Source: Candidatus Nitrosocaldaceae archaeon
Lineage (GTDB): Archaea > Thermoproteota > Nitrososphaeria > Nitrososphaerales > Nitrosocaldaceae
NCBI GenBank assembly: GCA_026002835.1
Contig: BPGC01000009.1
Location: 1 to 64,000, forward strand
Direction: 5' to 3'
Length of the DNA stretch: 64,000 bases
The notes beneath the pieces are model-generated. The model saw nothing but the letters and a program-made list of their open reading frames with translations, had not been told where the DNA came from and searched no databases. The translations under genes were made by a program, and so were the position numbers. Positions 28,465 to 39,894 of the stretch are shown here, piece by piece (the stretch's first letter is position 1; each line of letters starts with the position of its first letter).

Positions 28465-30176
28465 GCGACTCAGTAGGCAATATTCATAAAAGATTTTATC
28501 TAACTTTAATAAATCCATCTTCATACAAAACCTCACTAGTTATAATGCTTGTATCAACTGCAATAATATCTATCTTGATCAACCTAAATGATCTTAATAA
28601 ATTAGTATATAGATTACCTTTATCTGTAATTTTAGCATATCTGCTCATCCATCTAGATTATAGATTGTTAAAAGATTTAGAGACAGTCAATATATCTAAA
28701 GTTCATCATATAGCAGCATTTGGTATGCTATTCTGGCTAATTACAGTTTCATTAGGCATATTAGCAAACATGATATTTTCTCATACAACTCCTAGATATA
28801 TAGTTGAAGGAATGATGCTATTGGTAGGATTTAGGATAAGTATATTTAGAGCAGTATTTGGTACTAAATTTTCTAAAGCATTGCTTATAGCTCCAATAAT
28901 GCCTTTACTATTGTTTATAACTATGAGTGATATTCCATTGTTGTTTGATTATCAGAGTTTATTATTCGGTTCGATATTATTAGCATTAGGTATAGCATGG
29001 AGTATACTTGCTGATAGATCTGGAAAACCATGGGTCGAGAGTACTTTTAGATTACTACAAGCATATCTATTAGCATGGACTGAGAATAATCCAAAGATTA
29101 TGGAGAAGATGATGAGCAAAAAGGCTAGTTATACCTATGTAAAGACTAGAGCTCTAGTATTAGATAATATTGCTCTAGTATTACCAGATATACATCCAGG
29201 TCCATTCAATCCTGTTGGAGGTAGTAATCTACCAGCAGAGGTTCATGAATATTATTCAAAGAATGGTATGAAGAGCATGATCATGCATAGCATATCTGAT
29301 CATGGAATGAACATACCTTCTAGAGAAGAGGTATCAGCTTATATAAATAGTCTAGATAAGTTAGATGTTATAGATAATAATAATAAATGCTCAGAACCAG
29401 TGATAAGTATAGTTAATAAAGCAAGAGTAACTGGTTTAGCATTTGGTAACAACGCTTTACTCTTCTTATCATTATCGCCATATGGTATGGAGGATGTTGA
29501 AGAAGATGTTAAACATGCCGTTGAAGAGTATGCAAAGAATCTAGGATTTAATATGTTATTGGTTGATACACACAATGCTTTAGGAGAACATCTTAATGAT
29601 GAGGATAAGAAGGATATGATAGATGCATGCAAAGATGTATTAAATAAATTAGCAGATGCTGAGCAGTATCCATTTATGGTAGGTTCAGCAGATAGTAAAG
29701 AGGTAAACTTTGATATGCAGGAGGATATAGGCAATGGCGGTTTGAGTGTATTAGCAATCAAGGTTAATGATAATATCTATACTATAGGATGGGCAGATGC
29801 AAATAATATGATGCTTGGTTTAAGGGAGCATATAGTAAAATTCTTAGAAACAAATGGCATAAAGATGTTAGATATATGCACATCGGATACACATGCTACA
29901 TCTGGCAGAGCAAGGAATAGACAAGGCTATTATACACTAGGAAGCAAAAGCGATTGGGATTATCTAGCAAGAATATTTTTGGAATTATCTAAACTAGCAA
30001 TAAGCGGATTAAAAAGATCAAATTATAGATTATTAGCATCTGAAACAAGGTTGATGCTTATGGGCTCTGAAGTATTCGATGATTACTCAAAAGCATTAGA
30101 TAAATCATTACATCTAACAAAGATATTTCTAATATTAACAGTAATTGTATATATAATAATGTTTATCATAGACTAA
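28461..30176 (+). CDS. DUF2070 membrane protein
   Basis: 571 residues. About six N-terminal membrane helices (to ~residue 180) precede a large soluble domain with LPDIHPGPFNPVGGSNLP, DTHNALGE and CTSDTHATSG. These His/Asp clusters look like metal sites. DUF2070 is an archaeal family of unknown activity. A last membrane helix closes the protein. It overlaps the convergent nuclease-like gene by 4 bases. Confidence 0.85.
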   Translation: MSDSVGNIHKRFYLTLINPSSYKTSLVIMLVSTAIISILINLNDLNKLVYRLPLSVILAYLLIHLDYRLLKDLETVNISKVHHIAAFGMLFWLITVSLGILANMIFSHTTPRYIVEGMMLLVGFRISIFRAVFGTKFSKALLIAPIMPLLLFITMSDIPLLFDYQSLLFGSILLALGIAWSILADRSGKPWVESTFRLLQAYLLAWTENNPKIMEKMMSKKASYTYVKTRALVLDNIALVLPDIHPGPFNPVGGSNLPAEVHEYYSKNGMKSMIMHSISDHGMNIPSREEVSAYINSLDKLDVIDNNNKCSEPVISIVNKARVTGLAFGNNALLFLSLSPYGMEDVEEDVKHAVEEYAKNLGFNMLLVDTHNALGEHLNDEDKKDMIDACKDVLNKLADAEQYPFMVGSADSKEVNFDMQEDIGNGGLSVLAIKVNDNIYTIGWADANNMMLGLREHIVKFLETNGIKMLDICTSDTHATSGRARNRQGYYTLGSKSDWDYLARIFLELSKLAISGLKRSNYRLLASETRLMLMGSEVFDDYSKALDKSLHLTKIFLILTVIVYIIMFIID

Positions 30177-30766
30177 CGTTTTATAATACAGATATGATCA
30201 AGGTAACCTTTAAACTCTCCAATAAAACTATCAAACTTTGTTATAGGAACTATAGGAACTTTATCTATGAATGAGATAGATTCATGTAATGTTAGTATTA
30301 TAGGAACAGCATAACTTATATCAAATCTATTGCTATTTAATAACAATTCAATTCTTCTTATCTGCTTCTCTACAGCCTTTTTAAGCATAGAATTATTATT
30401 ATACTTCCAATGCTTACAATCTATTACCAATGCTAGATCATCTATTGCTAGTATATCTATCTCTAACCTCTTTATCCTTACTGAGTTATATACTTGATAA
30501 TTATGTTCATTTAGGATTATGCTAGCAAAGTACTCAAAATCTTTCCATGATAATACCTTTGCTACCTCCTTTATATCCACTCCATTCTTTAATGCTATTA
30601 TTGCTAGTTTTAATCTATCTTCTCTATTAAATTGTATATTACGTTCATCTGATATTTCTATACCAATATTGTTAAATACATTAAGTATATCTTCTGATAC
30701 TTTATCGTTCATAATTTTGTTATTTGTTAAACTATCAATTATCTTTAATATTATAGTTGGATTCAT
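30173..30766 (-). CDS. Restriction-endonuclease-like (PD-(D/E)xK) protein
   Basis: About 197 residues from ATG 30766. The core WKDFEYFASIILNEHNY ... RLEIDILAIDDLALVIDCKHWK gives Glu, then EID and DCK, the spacing of Mrr-like PD-(D/E)xK nucleases. A small helical DNA-binding-like N-terminus precedes it. An upstream ATG (30811) is possible but would deepen the overlap with the preceding gene (already ~32 bases). Target unknown; repair and restriction are both plausible. Confidence 0.7.
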   Translation of the reverse strand: MNPTIILKIIDSLTNNKIMNDKVSEDILNVFNNIGIEISDERNIQFNREDRLKLAIIALKNGVDIKEVAKVLSWKDFEYFASIILNEHNYQVYNSVRIKRLEIDILAIDDLALVIDCKHWKYNNNSMLKKAVEKQIRRIELLLNSNRFDISYAVPIILTLHESISFIDKVPIVPITKFDSFIGEFKGYLDHICIIKR

Positions 30767-31661
30767 AGTGTTCTGCACATATATTAATATGATTTCTTTC
30801 CATAATATCAATAATATAATGTGGTATTTCTGGCAATATCATTTTATCTATTTTCTCAAGTATTTTTTGATTTCCGCCTCTAGTATTAGGAGTAGGATGA
30901 CTAAGTTGTTCATGAACATTTTGAGTTAATTTATCAAACCAATTTTCATATAATGCTATTATACGTTGATAAGATTCATGTGTATATTTAATTTCTAGAT
31001 CATATTTATTTTTATTATTAGTAGCTTCTTGTATAGAGATTATAAAATTAAGTCCTTTATACAAATTGCAGTATTTTCTTTTATTCTGTTTGACCAGCAT
31101 CATTAGTTGTGGGAAAGCTTTAGATATGTCATTATCAGTAATAGTATCTTTTATTTTAATATTTTGATACTTAGATGAGAAGTCTCTAAGCAATTTAGTT
31201 AGTTCTTTACTCTGAGCAGGAATTATTGCTTCTATTTCAGAATTAATATCACCTTTTATTAATTCATATCTAAGTAATGGGGATATATCTAACACTTTGT
31301 ATTTTATTTTGTCTTCAATTTTACATTCTTGAAGTCTTTTGAAGTAAAAATCAATCTTCTTATCTTTGTTAATCGCATTTATAATATCCTCATCTTGTAT
31401 TTCTTTTAACAATTCAGTAATTCGAATCGCTTTTCTAATCAATTCATTTATATTATTATATGTTAGTTTATCAGCATTATTATTTATACTTTCCAATTTA
31501 TTTTTTAATTCATTAAACTCATCTATCAGAGGTCGCATTTTACCTTTCCAATTATCTTCAAACTTTTTTCTTTTATTATAATCTCTGTATTTGTCATAAA
31601 TAATTTTACCAAGCACACCTACAAACATACTAATTATAGCTAATATATATTCCCCAAGCAT
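30735..31661 (-). CDS. Hypothetical membrane-tethered helical protein
   Basis: 308 residues. One N-terminal membrane helix (EYILAIISMFVGVLGKIIY) is followed by a cytoplasmic, Lys/Asn-rich, mostly helical body. No known domain seen. Its 3' end overlaps the nuclease-like gene, so the two are probably translated together. The single membrane anchor plus nuclease partner resembles some defence gene pairs, but that is only a suggestion. Confidence 0.65.
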   Translation of the reverse strand: MLGEYILAIISMFVGVLGKIIYDKYRDYNKRKKFEDNWKGKMRPLIDEFNELKNKLESINNNADKLTYNNINELIRKAIRITELLKEIQDEDIINAINKDKKIDFYFKRLQECKIEDKIKYKVLDISPLLRYELIKGDINSEIEAIIPAQSKELTKLLRDFSSKYQNIKIKDTITDNDISKAFPQLMMLVKQNKRKYCNLYKGLNFIISIQEATNNKNKYDLEIKYTHESYQRIIALYENWFDKLTQNVHEQLSHPTPNTRGGNQKILEKIDKMILPEIPHYIIDIMERNHINICAEHYESNYNIKDN

Positions 31662-31742
31662 AAATATATTAGTAACTAATGATCTATTTATACATACTCA
31701 TAGCATATAGTTTTTATTTGATTATAATATATCTTATCTAAA

Positions 31743-32687
31743 TTGCAAACAGAAAGGATACTAGACTTACCGTTAGTTAGAGAGGATGAGGATAACATCT
31801 GCTTACCATTGGTTATAAGCGTTGTAGCTAGATACTGGCATCAAGATATACCATTAGAAGAAGCAAAAAGTATAGCAAGAAAATATCCTAATGTTAAGGC
31901 TAGTATAATGATCGAAGGTATAGAGTTAGCCGAGAAGCATAACTTTAAAACATTCATCTATAAAGGTGATATCAAAGATCTGAAGAAGAGGATAGAACAA
32001 GGTTTTGCTCCTATAGTTATAATGCCAGGAATAAAGGATGTAGTTCAACATGCTCTAGTAATTCAAGGTTATGATGAAAGTAAGAGAAAGATTCTAACAT
32101 ATATTCCAGAACCAGATAAGATGGGAGCTATTGAAGAGCAAAAGTTCAAGGAGTTATGGGAAGAAGATGATAATCTAACCTTACTATTAGTGCCAGATGA
32201 TATGAGTATGTATGTTAAAGATAATCTCAAATTCTTGAGATCGAATAGAGTATGTTTTGAAGCAGAGAGGGCAAGGTTGTTAGGAAAGCATGAAGAGGCA
32301 TTAGAATTGTTAAGCAATTCTAAAGAGGATAATCCTAGAGTATGGTATATGCTAGGAGTTATCTATTCAGATCTAAAAGATTACAAGAGAGCAGAAGAAT
32401 GCTATAAACAAGCTCTAGCATTTAACAAACGGTTCTATCTAGCGTATAGAGGATTGGGGAACCTATATCTGAAGATCAAGGATTATAAGAGAGCAGAAGA
32501 GTATTATACTAGAGCAATAGAGATAAATCCCAACAGATTTGCTCCAATATATAAGAATAGAGCTATAGCAAGGTTAGAATTGGGAAAGAATAAAGATGCT
32601 GTTGAGGATCTAAGATTATATCTAAAATATTACCCAGATGCTAGTGATAAGGCATCTATTGAAGCATATATCAAAGAGTTATCATGA
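31743..32687 (+). CDS. C39-like peptidase domain fused to TPR repeats
   Basis: 314 residues. Residues ~1-150 look like a C39-type papain fold: Cys20 in NICLPLVISVVARYW, His in VQHALVIQGYDE. Residues ~185-300 hold TPR units (VWYMLGVIYSDLKDYKRAEECYKQAL; LAYRGLGNLYLKIKDYKRAEEYY). It lacks a signal peptide, so it acts in the cytoplasm. TTG at 31743 is supported by a tttttattt box centred 26-28 bases upstream. Overlaps birA by 4 bases. Confidence 0.75.
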   Translation: MQTERILDLPLVREDEDNICLPLVISVVARYWHQDIPLEEAKSIARKYPNVKASIMIEGIELAEKHNFKTFIYKGDIKDLKKRIEQGFAPIVIMPGIKDVVQHALVIQGYDESKRKILTYIPEPDKMGAIEEQKFKELWEEDDNLTLLLVPDDMSMYVKDNLKFLRSNRVCFEAERARLLGKHEEALELLSNSKEDNPRVWYMLGVIYSDLKDYKRAEECYKQALAFNKRFYLAYRGLGNLYLKIKDYKRAEEYYTRAIEINPNRFAPIYKNRAIARLELGKNKDAVEDLRLYLKYYPDASDKASIEAYIKELS

Positions 32688-33628
32688 ATATAGTAAGGAT
32701 ATTAGAAATACTTAAGAATAGAGAAGGCTATGTATCTGGAGAAGAGTTAAGCAAGGAATTAGGAATAAGTAGGGAGGCTGTATGGAAGAATATATTATTA
32801 TTAAAAAGGTATGGCTATGTTATAGAGGCTAAGAAAGGTAAAGGCTATAAACTTATTGCTAAAAGCAAGTTATTACTTACATGGGAGATACAAGATGGTT
32901 TGGATACCGAATTCATTGGTAAAAAGATAATTCATAAGATGAGCATAGATTCTACACAAGATCTAGCTATATCGATAGCAGATAAAGAAGAAGAAGGCAC
33001 AATAATAATAGCAGAAGAGCAGAGAAGAGGTAGAGGAAGGAGAGGAAGAGTATGGCATGCTCCTAAAGGTGGTATCTGGTTCTCATTAATCCTAAAACCA
33101 GAGATCGAACCATGGAGAGCAACTTTATTACCACTAGCAGTTGGGCTAGCAATAACAGATACAATTGCTATGCTTGGTTTAGAGGCTACTCTGAAATGGC
33201 CAAACGATGTTATGATCAATGACAGAAAGGTATCTGGTATATTGCTAGATATGAGTAGTGAGCAAGACAAGATAAATTATATAGTTATAGGTATAGGTAT
33301 AAATGCAAATATAGACAATCCTTCTAGGTATGCTGATAATGCAACCTCATTAAAAGATGAGTTAAAGAGAGATATAGATAGAATAGATTTTATGAGAAGA
33401 TTGTTAAAGAACATAGAGAAGAGATATATGCAACTAGATGATGAGCAATTACTTGAAGATTATAAGAAGAGATGTATAACATTGAATAAAAGAGTCAAAG
33501 TTAGATCATTCGATGAAGAATATGATGCAGATGCCGTAAATATTGATAGAGATGGCTCATTGATTGTTGTATTAGATGATAATAGTATAAGAAGAGTGTT
33601 TGCTGGAGATGTTAGTATTAGAATATAA
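32684..33628 (+). CDS. birA: Biotin-protein ligase with N-terminal HTH
   Basis: 314 residues. The first 60 are a winged helix (SGEELSKELGISREAVWKNI). The ligase core carries STQDLA, QRRGRGRRGRVWHAP (biotinyl-AMP loop), LKWPNDV and GIGINAN, then a C-terminal SH3-like domain. It attaches biotin to acetyl/propionyl-CoA carboxylase, a key enzyme of the 3-hydroxypropionate/4-hydroxybutyrate cycle of these archaea. The HTH suggests it may also repress biotin genes. Confidence 0.9.
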   Translation: MNIVRILEILKNREGYVSGEELSKELGISREAVWKNILLLKRYGYVIEAKKGKGYKLIAKSKLLLTWEIQDGLDTEFIGKKIIHKMSIDSTQDLAISIADKEEEGTIIIAEEQRRGRGRRGRVWHAPKGGIWFSLILKPEIEPWRATLLPLAVGLAITDTIAMLGLEATLKWPNDVMINDRKVSGILLDMSSEQDKINYIVIGIGINANIDNPSRYADNATSLKDELKRDIDRIDFMRRLLKNIEKRYMQLDDEQLLEDYKKRCITLNKRVKVRSFDEEYDADAVNIDRDGSLIVVLDDNSIRRVFAGDVSIRI

Positions 33629-33645
33629 TTATATGGAATTTAAAT

Positions 33646-35249
33646 TATGTATATGTATATGAGATTCTACCGAATGGAACTATACAGACATATCCAGTTC
33701 TAATCGGAGAAGGAGGATACTAAGTCGAAGGAGGATATTGGCTAGATAATTTATCGCCTGGAGATGTTATTGAAGATATAAACTTTGGTAATACAGCTAT
33801 AGAGAATTTACCACATGCAACTATTACAGGCTTTAAATGGGATGATATAATAAATAATGGTGAATGGGATGCTGGAGAACCAGGAGTTGCTGGTGTAGAG
33901 ATATGTGCTTATGTATCTGTTATAGGCGAATTGTGTACAACAACTATGGATGATGATCCTAATACACAAGAAGATGAGACGGGTATGTATTTGTTAGATA
34001 TACCAATATTAAGCAATACTGGTGTATATGTATATGAGATTCTACCAGAAGGAAGAATACAGACATATCCAGAATTTAGTAATGGTCATTGGCTAGATAA
34101 TTTGTCGCCTGGAGATGTTATCTGAAGAGTATAAACTTTGGTAATAGAGCATTAACGCAATTACCAGATGATATAGAGATACCTAGTGAAGTAGGTGAAG
34201 ATAACGGTATACCATTACATGGAAGAACAACTCCATTAGAGATAATAAAGACTATAGAGTTTTGTGAGCCAGTTGAAGCATTAGCAGTAATAGAATGGCC
34301 AAATGGTGTAAAAGTAGAGAAATGGATGACAAATATAGGAGGTAACGAATGGCAAGTAATAATATATCCTAGTGAAACTGGAGGTATATTTCCAAGTGGT
34401 ACAGCAACGCTAACAATATATGTTGATTGTCCACCAGATAATTCAGACTTTCCGCCAAATGATCCAGGAGTAGAGGATGCTATAGAGATAGGCGATATAA
34501 TATTTATAGATCCTAGCGGAACTATAACAGAGTCATGTACAAATGGACCATTAGAAGGAGCTACAGTAACACTATATAGAGAATTTCCAGAAGGAAGTGG
34601 TAATTTTGTAATTCCAGCACCATCAGATCATATACCTACAACAAATCCACAAGTAACTGGCTCAGATGGAAGATATGGATGGTTAACTGTAGCTGGAACG
34701 TACAAGATTTTAGTAGAGAAAGATGGCTATAATCCAGAATGGAGTGTTGAAGTTACAGTTCCTCCACCAGTTAATAATCTAAATGTTGAGCTAGACAGAA
34801 CAAATGGATGTGATTTCGGAACATTAACTGCAATTCCAAATCCTATACCTACTCCTGGTTCTAGTACAGATCTAACTCTAACCATGGAGAGTAGTGGATT
34901 AGGTAACACAGTAATTACAGCATGGGTTGTATATGAACCAGACGAAGATATATGCCAAGTAGTATTATTACCATCACCAATACCTCCTGGTGGTTCAGTA
35001 ACTAAAACATATCCAGATGATTTCACAATAAGTGTATTAGATGATAGTGGTACTGGAAATAATACATGTGATACAGACACTATAGGAGCTTATACTACCG
35101 AAGTACAAACAGAAATAGGAGATCCTATAATAAAGACATTCTATATAGCATTCAATGTATTGAATGAAGCGGTAATAGGAAGTGTAGCATTAGTAGGAGC
35201 ATCACTAGCAGCGATAATTGCATATGCTTATAGGAAGAAGAGTATATAA
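33646..35249 (+). pseudogene. Decayed SdrD-B-like surface protein
   Basis: Reading frames here join into one protein of repeated prealbumin/SdrD-B modules: YVYEILPNGTIQTYP ... WLDNLSPGDVIEDINFGN occurs twice. It is followed by a carboxypeptidase-regulatory-like module (DPSGTITES ... GATVTLYR) and a C-terminal membrane helix with a KKS tail. The gene is broken. The 5' end with any signal peptide is missing, a TAA interrupts at 33721, and two one-base insertions near 34123-34129 turn GDVIEDINFGN into a stop and shift the frame. The frame is then open from 34131 to 35249. A start at 34326 could still express 307 residues without a signal peptide. Confidence 0.8.
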
Positions 35250-35293
35250 GCTCATTCTATTTTTTAATAGCAATAATTAAATTACTTATTATC

Positions 35294-35704
35294 ATGCTAA
35301 ATATTATGTTCCAATATTACACTCCACAGCAGGCAAATAGAGTATTACCAGAGATTAAGAACAAAGTTAGATTATTGATAAAATTGAAAGATCATATAAT
35401 GCTATTACAAGATGAATTGGCTAGAGCTGCATCGTTAGATTCCTTACAAATATACATAGAGAAGAAGCAAGAGTTGAACAAAGCCATAGCTAATCTTTAC
35501 AAAGGTATAGAAGAGTTAGAGAGTATGGGAATAATAATCAAGAGTTTAGAACAAGGATTATTAGATTTTCCTAGTAAAAGGTTTGACGAAGAGGTATGGT
35601 TGTGCTGGAAGTTAGGAGAGGATGAGGTAAAGTTTTGGCATGGAAAGGATGAGGGTTTTGCTGGAAGGAAGCCATTACCAGTTAATGATGAGTCGTTGGT
35701 CTAA
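35294..35704 (+). CDS. DUF2203 family protein
   Basis: 136 residues. YYTPQQANRVLPEIK at the start, a long helical hairpin, then GLLDFPSKRFDEEVWLCWKLGEDEVKFWHG match DUF2203. The family is soluble and of unknown function. It is followed at once by the prenyltransferase gene. Confidence 0.85.
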   Translation: MLNIMFQYYTPQQANRVLPEIKNKVRLLIKLKDHIMLLQDELARAASLDSLQIYIEKKQELNKAIANLYKGIEELESMGIIIKSLEQGLLDFPSKRFDEEVWLCWKLGEDEVKFWHGKDEGFAGRKPLPVNDESLV

Positions 35705-36580
35705 TTGATTAGGGTATGGTTAAGAGCAGTAAGGATCAAGTTTCTTCTTGCTAGTATTATAGCGGTTAGTAATGGTTTAGCATTAGCATATTTATATGCT
35801 AATATAGATATAGCATATGCCATTCTAACATACATTGGCATTATATCTCTACATTCTAGTGTAGATCTATTGAACGATTACTGGGACTTTAAGCGAGGTA
35901 TTGATAAGATAACAAAACGAACTCCGTTTAGTGGAGGAACTGGAGTATTACCAGAAGGATTGCTTAATCCTAAAGATGTGTATAGGTTAGGATTGATAAT
36001 GCTAATAATAGGTTCGTTGATAGGCTTCTATTTTGTATTGATAAAAGGTATAGTTATAGCAATAATTCTAGGATTTGCTATAATATCAATATACTTTTAC
36101 TCTAATAAAGTAGTAAATCTAGGATTAGGAGAATTATTCGTAGCGATAAAAGGCAGTATGATAGTGTTAGGAACGTTTTATGTACAAACCAGCATTATAA
36201 CACTAGACGTTGTATATAATAGCATAATAATAGGTTTATTATCATCAGTAGTATTATTTGTAAACTCATTTCCAGATCATGATGCAGATAAAGCTAAAGG
36301 GAGAAGAACATTAGTTATTATATTAGGCAAAGAGAAGGCATCTAAATTCTTTATAGTATTTCCAATCCTGATCTATTCGCTTATAATCTCTGGCATCATC
36401 TTTAACCTAACTCCACTCTATGCATTATCTGCTTTATCAGCATCACCATTAATAATAAATGTTATAAGATATATGAATAAAAATAGAGATGTTGATATCC
36501 ATTCTATGGATAATATAGTAAAGTTTTCAAGAATAGTAGGCTTATCATTACTATTATCATTAATATTATCTATATTATGA
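35705..36580 (+). CDS. UbiA-family prenyltransferase
   Basis: 291 residues with about eight membrane helices. The two Asp-rich motifs are NDYWDFKRGID and DHDADKAKGRRT, which bind prenyl diphosphate through magnesium. It may attach a prenyl chain to a quinone ring or lipid headgroup; the branch is not certain. TTG at 35705 directly follows the DUF2203 stop. Confidence 0.85.
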   Translation: MIRVWLRAVRIKFLLASIIAVSNGLALAYLYANIDIAYAILTYIGIISLHSSVDLLNDYWDFKRGIDKITKRTPFSGGTGVLPEGLLNPKDVYRLGLIMLIIGSLIGFYFVLIKGIVIAIILGFAIISIYFYSNKVVNLGLGELFVAIKGSMIVLGTFYVQTSIITLDVVYNSIIIGLLSSVVLFVNSFPDHDADKAKGRRTLVIILGKEKASKFFIVFPILIYSLIISGIIFNLTPLYALSALSASPLIINVIRYMNKNRDVDIHSMDNIVKFSRIVGLSLLLSLILSIL

Positions 36581-37516
36581 ATCATAAAGCCAACATCTAA
36601 CATACCCATCTTTACTCTTTACTAATGGCGGTTCTTTTTTGCATATATCCATTGCATGAGGACATCTATCTATAAATCTACAACCTTTAGGAGGATTTGC
36701 TAGATTAGGAGGATTTCCTTTTATGTATGATAGTTTTTTATCTCCTCTAAGCCTTGGAATTGCGTTGATTAACGCCTGAGTATATGGATGTTTAGGATTA
36801 TTATATATCTCTTCAGAAGTGTCGAACTCTACTAACTCTCCAGCATACATTATTCCTATCCTCTCTGCTATCTCTGATATTATTGCTAGATCATGAGTTA
36901 TTAGCATTATATTCATACCTTCCTTCTTTAACTTTTTGAATAGGTTCATTATCTGTGCTTGAACTAAAACATCTAATGCAGTAGTAGGTTCATCAGCGAT
37001 CAATAATTCTGGTTTTAACAATAAAGCCATCGCTATAACGACTCTCTGCTTCATACCCCCGCTCAATTCATGAGGATATCTATCTAATACTGATCTATCT
37101 AATCCAACTTGAGTTATAACTTCTTCTGCTCTTTTATTGAAATCTCCTTGATAGTTATGGAATTGCATAATCTCTACTAATTGATCTCTAATTTTGTATA
37201 CTGGATCTAAGGAGTTCATCGCACCTTGAAATACCATAGCAATTCTCTTCCATCTTATCTGCTCATCGAACTCTTTATTGCTTAATCTAGTTATATCGAT
37301 ATCATCAAGAAATATACTCCCATCAAGAACCTTTCCAGGTTCTTGGAGCATTCTCATCAATACAAAACCTAACGTACTTTTACCAGAGCCAGATTCTCCA
37401 GCAATACCAACTGATTCTCCATCTTTTAGCATAAATGATACTCCATCTAATGCTTTCACTGCACCTTTACTAGTAAAGTAATATGCTTTCAGATCCTTAA
37501 CTTTTAATGAATGCAC
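36575..37516 (-). CDS. Opp/Dpp-type ABC transporter ATPase
   Basis: 313 residues. Walker A GESGSGKST, Q-loop MVFQGAMNSLDP, signature LSGGMKQR, Walker B LLIADEPTTALD and His switch ITHDLA. The C-terminal oligopeptide-type extension has CRFIDRCPHAMDIC. Such ATPases pair with Opp/Dpp permeases for peptides or nickel, but no permease, binding protein or second ATPase is adjacent. It overlaps the convergent UbiA gene by 6 bases. Confidence 0.9.
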   Translation of the reverse strand: MHSLKVKDLKAYYFTSKGAVKALDGVSFMLKDGESVGIAGESGSGKSTLGFVLMRMLQEPGKVLDGSIFLDDIDITRLSNKEFDEQIRWKRIAMVFQGAMNSLDPVYKIRDQLVEIMQFHNYQGDFNKRAEEVITQVGLDRSVLDRYPHELSGGMKQRVVIAMALLLKPELLIADEPTTALDVLVQAQIMNLFKKLKKEGMNIMLITHDLAIISEIAERIGIMYAGELVEFDTSEEIYNNPKHPYTQALINAIPRLRGDKKLSYIKGNPPNLANPPKGCRFIDRCPHAMDICKKEPPLVKSKDGYVRCWLYDS

Positions 37517-37596
37517 AATAATTTATCTATTGTTAGGATACATATACCTTTATTATAAATGAAAAGAATAAATTTCAAGCGTAATCTACTGCTTGT

Positions 37597-38850
37597 ATGG
37601 ATATACATCGGAGCCATTACATATCAGATATAAATGAAGATATGACAGGAGAAAAAGTTAGGATTACTGGTTGGGTAGAAGATATCAGAGAGTTAGGAGC
37701 AATAACATTCTTGATAATACGTGATGTATCTGGGAGTATTCAAGTTATAACAAGAGATTTCAATGTAACAAAGCAGAGTATAATAGCTGTAAATGGTATA
37801 GTTCAGAAGAGCAAGGCTAAAGCATATAAAGTTGAGATAAAGGCAGATAGTATAGATGTATTATCAAAGGCTAAACATCCATTACCTATAGATCCAACTG
37901 GGAGAGTAAAGGCAGGTTTGGATGTTAGATTAGATTCTAGAGCTTTAGATCTTAGAAATCCTAAAACCCTAGCCATATTCAAGATTAGACATCATGCATT
38001 ACAAGCCATAAGAGGCTCATTGATCAAGAATAGGTTTATCGAAGTTAATACACCAAAGATAATAGGAAGTGCTAGTGAAGGAGGTGCAAATTTGTTCAAA
38101 CTGAAATATTTCGATAAACAGGCATATCTAGCTCAAAGTCCTCAGTTATATAAAGAACAATTGACTATGGCATTAGATAGAGTATTCGAGATAGCACCAT
38201 ATTATAGAGCAGAAAAGTCTCATACAGTTAGGCATCTTAATGAGTTTATAAGCATAGATATAGAGGCAGCATTCCTAGACGCTGAGGATGTTATGAAGAT
38301 TGCTGAGGAGTTGATAGTAGATACAATTACTGCTATAAAAGATAATGCTAGTAATGAATTAGAAGAGTTAGATCTAGATCTAAAAGTTCCAAGCATACCA
38401 TTTGAAAGATTGACATATGAACAAGTTATAGATGAGGTTAAAGATAGAATTGATATAGAGTTTGGAGACGATCTTCCAGATCATGCTCTTAGGCTATTAG
38501 AAGAGAAGCATAAAGGATTCTATTTCATAAAAGATTGGCCATTAAAGTTAAAGCCATTCTATATACATGCTAAAGAAGATAATGAGGAGTTATCATGCTC
38601 TTTTGATCTACAGTATGGTTATCTAGAATTAGCATCTGGAGGGAGGAGAGAACATGATCCAGAAAAGTTAAGAGCTAGATTAAGAGAACAAGGATTAGAT
38701 CCAAAAGATTTTGCCGATCATTTAAGAGCGTTTGATTGGGGCATGCCTCCTCATTCAGGCTGGGGATTAGGGTTTGATAGATTGATGATGGTGCTAACAA
38801 ATACAAAGAACATAAGAGAAGTTGTATTATATCCTAGAGATACAGAAAGG

Positions 38851-38862
<12 letters not shown>
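37597..38862 (+). CDS. aspS: Aspartyl-tRNA synthetase
   Basis: 421 residues. An N-terminal OB-fold anticodon domain (VRITGWVEDIRELG) and a class II core with YRAEKSHTVRHLNEF (motif 2) and GWGLGFDRLMM (motif 3). Archaeal length. Whether it also charges tRNA-Asn cannot be decided here. It overlaps leuB by 12 bases at the 3' end. Confidence 0.93.
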
Positions 38863-39852
<990 letters not shown>

Positions 39853-39894
39853 GATAATAGCATAAAGAGTAGCATTATTTATCTCTTAAAAAAT

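Noticed and set aside
34326..35249. Treating this 307-codon frame as an intact gene
   Set aside because: It has no signal peptide and continues upstream in frame to a frameshift inside a recognisable repeat, so it is the 3' part of a broken gene.
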